DNA from: an uncultured Clostridia bacterium
GTDB taxonomy: Bacteria > Bacillota > Clostridia > Christensenellales > CASEPJ01
Direction of reading: 5' to 3'
Length of the DNA stretch: 7,030 nt
NCBI GenBank assembly: GCA_949289715.1
Contig: CASEPJ010000046.1
Span: 1-7,030 of the forward strand
Numbering within the stretch: the first letter of the stretch is position 1; every line of letters starts with the position of its first letter. Shown in pieces: positions 6,774 to 7,030 of the stretch. A model generated the notes under the pieces. It made no database searches. It saw only the letters and a list, made by a program, of their open reading frames with translations, and was not told the origin of the DNA. A program made the position numbers and the translations under genes.

Positions 6774-7030
6774 TTATTCTTCAGAAGTTTCGCCTTCTCC
6801 GAAAAGTCTGTCGAATTCTTCTTTCGTTATGGTAACTCTACGAGGCTTATTACCCGTACCTTCGTTTGGAGCTATTATTCCCATATCTTCCATATTATCC
6901 ACAATTCTTGCCGCTCTGTTAAAACCTAAACCGAAACGTCTTTGCAATTTGCCTATCGAAAGCTCACCCAGGCTCATTGCATATTCCACAGCGTCTTTCA
7001 TCAAAGTATCGTAATTGCCGCCAACTGCAC
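6774..7030 (-). CDS. ftsK: DNA translocase FtsK/SpoIIIE, C-terminal end (partial)
   Basis: The last 84 codons of a gene whose 5' part lies beyond the window edge. The reading frame is open to position 7030; the visible protein begins AVGGNYDTLMKDAVEY. It holds the winged-helix gamma domain that reads KOPS/SRS orientation sequences on chromosomal DNA: KLQRRFGLGFNRAARIVDNM, then EDMGIIAP and NKPRRVT, matching the family's LQRRFRIGYNRAARLID...GIVGP...KPREV. A short acidic tail (GEGETSEE) follows. The domain guides the hexameric motor toward dif or, in sporulating cells, directs chromosome transport into the forespore. FtsK and SpoIIIE cannot be told apart from this fragment. The internal TTG at 7004 is simply Leu, not a start. 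rimO begins 13 bp downstream. Confidence 0.93.
   Translation of the reverse strand, partial: AVGGNYDTLMKDAVEYAMSLGELSIGKLQRRFGLGFNRAARIVDNMEDMGIIAPNEGTGNKPRRVTITKEEFDRLFGEGETSEE

Noticed and set aside
6567..7014. Rightward frames opposite the rimO start and the ftsK end
   Set aside because: Antisense shadows of two conserved genes, with no independent coding evidence.
1..7030. A new defence, mobile or RNA-based system
   Set aside because: Every long frame is accounted for by known families in a common housekeeping order; no direct-repeat array, transposase, integrase, toxin-antitoxin pair or structured RNA was seen on either strand.

Overview
The window is strongly AT-rich and reads as one leftward block: every supported gene lies on the minus strand and ends in TAA. 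The gene order in the direction of transcription (high to low coordinates) is ftsK/spoIIIE 3' end, rimO, pgsA, a CinA C-terminal-domain gene, recA, an AlkD-like DNA alkylation repair gene, and an aconitase-family hydratase. The ftsK-rimO-pgsA-cinA-recA order is a familiar housekeeping arrangement of Bacillota. Together with the low GC and purine-rich Shine-Dalgarno sites, it suggests a clostridia-like, low-GC Bacillota genome. Genus cannot be told from this sequence.

Region by region: 6774-7030 is the last 84 codons of the DNA translocase (KOPS-reading gamma domain). 5444-6760 is rimO, 13 bp downstream. A 152-bp gap (5292-5443) follows, with an inverted repeat covering the rimO stop codon. 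From 5291 to 2442, pgsA, cinA/pncC, recA and the alkD-like gene are packed with a 1-bp overlap, a 14-bp overlap and a 6-bp gap, so they look translationally coupled. A short AT-rich gap with a possible promoter precedes the hydratase (136-2373). A clear intrinsic terminator at 101-128 ends the block. Positions 1-100 are almost pure A/T and hold no gene that I can support.

Functionally this is chromosome maintenance and core metabolism: DNA translocation, recombination (RecA), probable alkylated-base excision (AlkD-like), ribosomal protein S12 modification (RimO), anionic phospholipid synthesis (PgsA), pyridine-nucleotide salvage (PncC-type CinA domain) and an aconitase-type hydratase. I see no mobile element, CRISPR array, tRNA, rRNA or defence system, and no convincing new system. 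The points worth a second look are local: a start-codon correction for the hydratase, substitutions in its active site, a CinA reduced to one domain with altered motifs, and an alkylation-repair gene coupled directly to recA.
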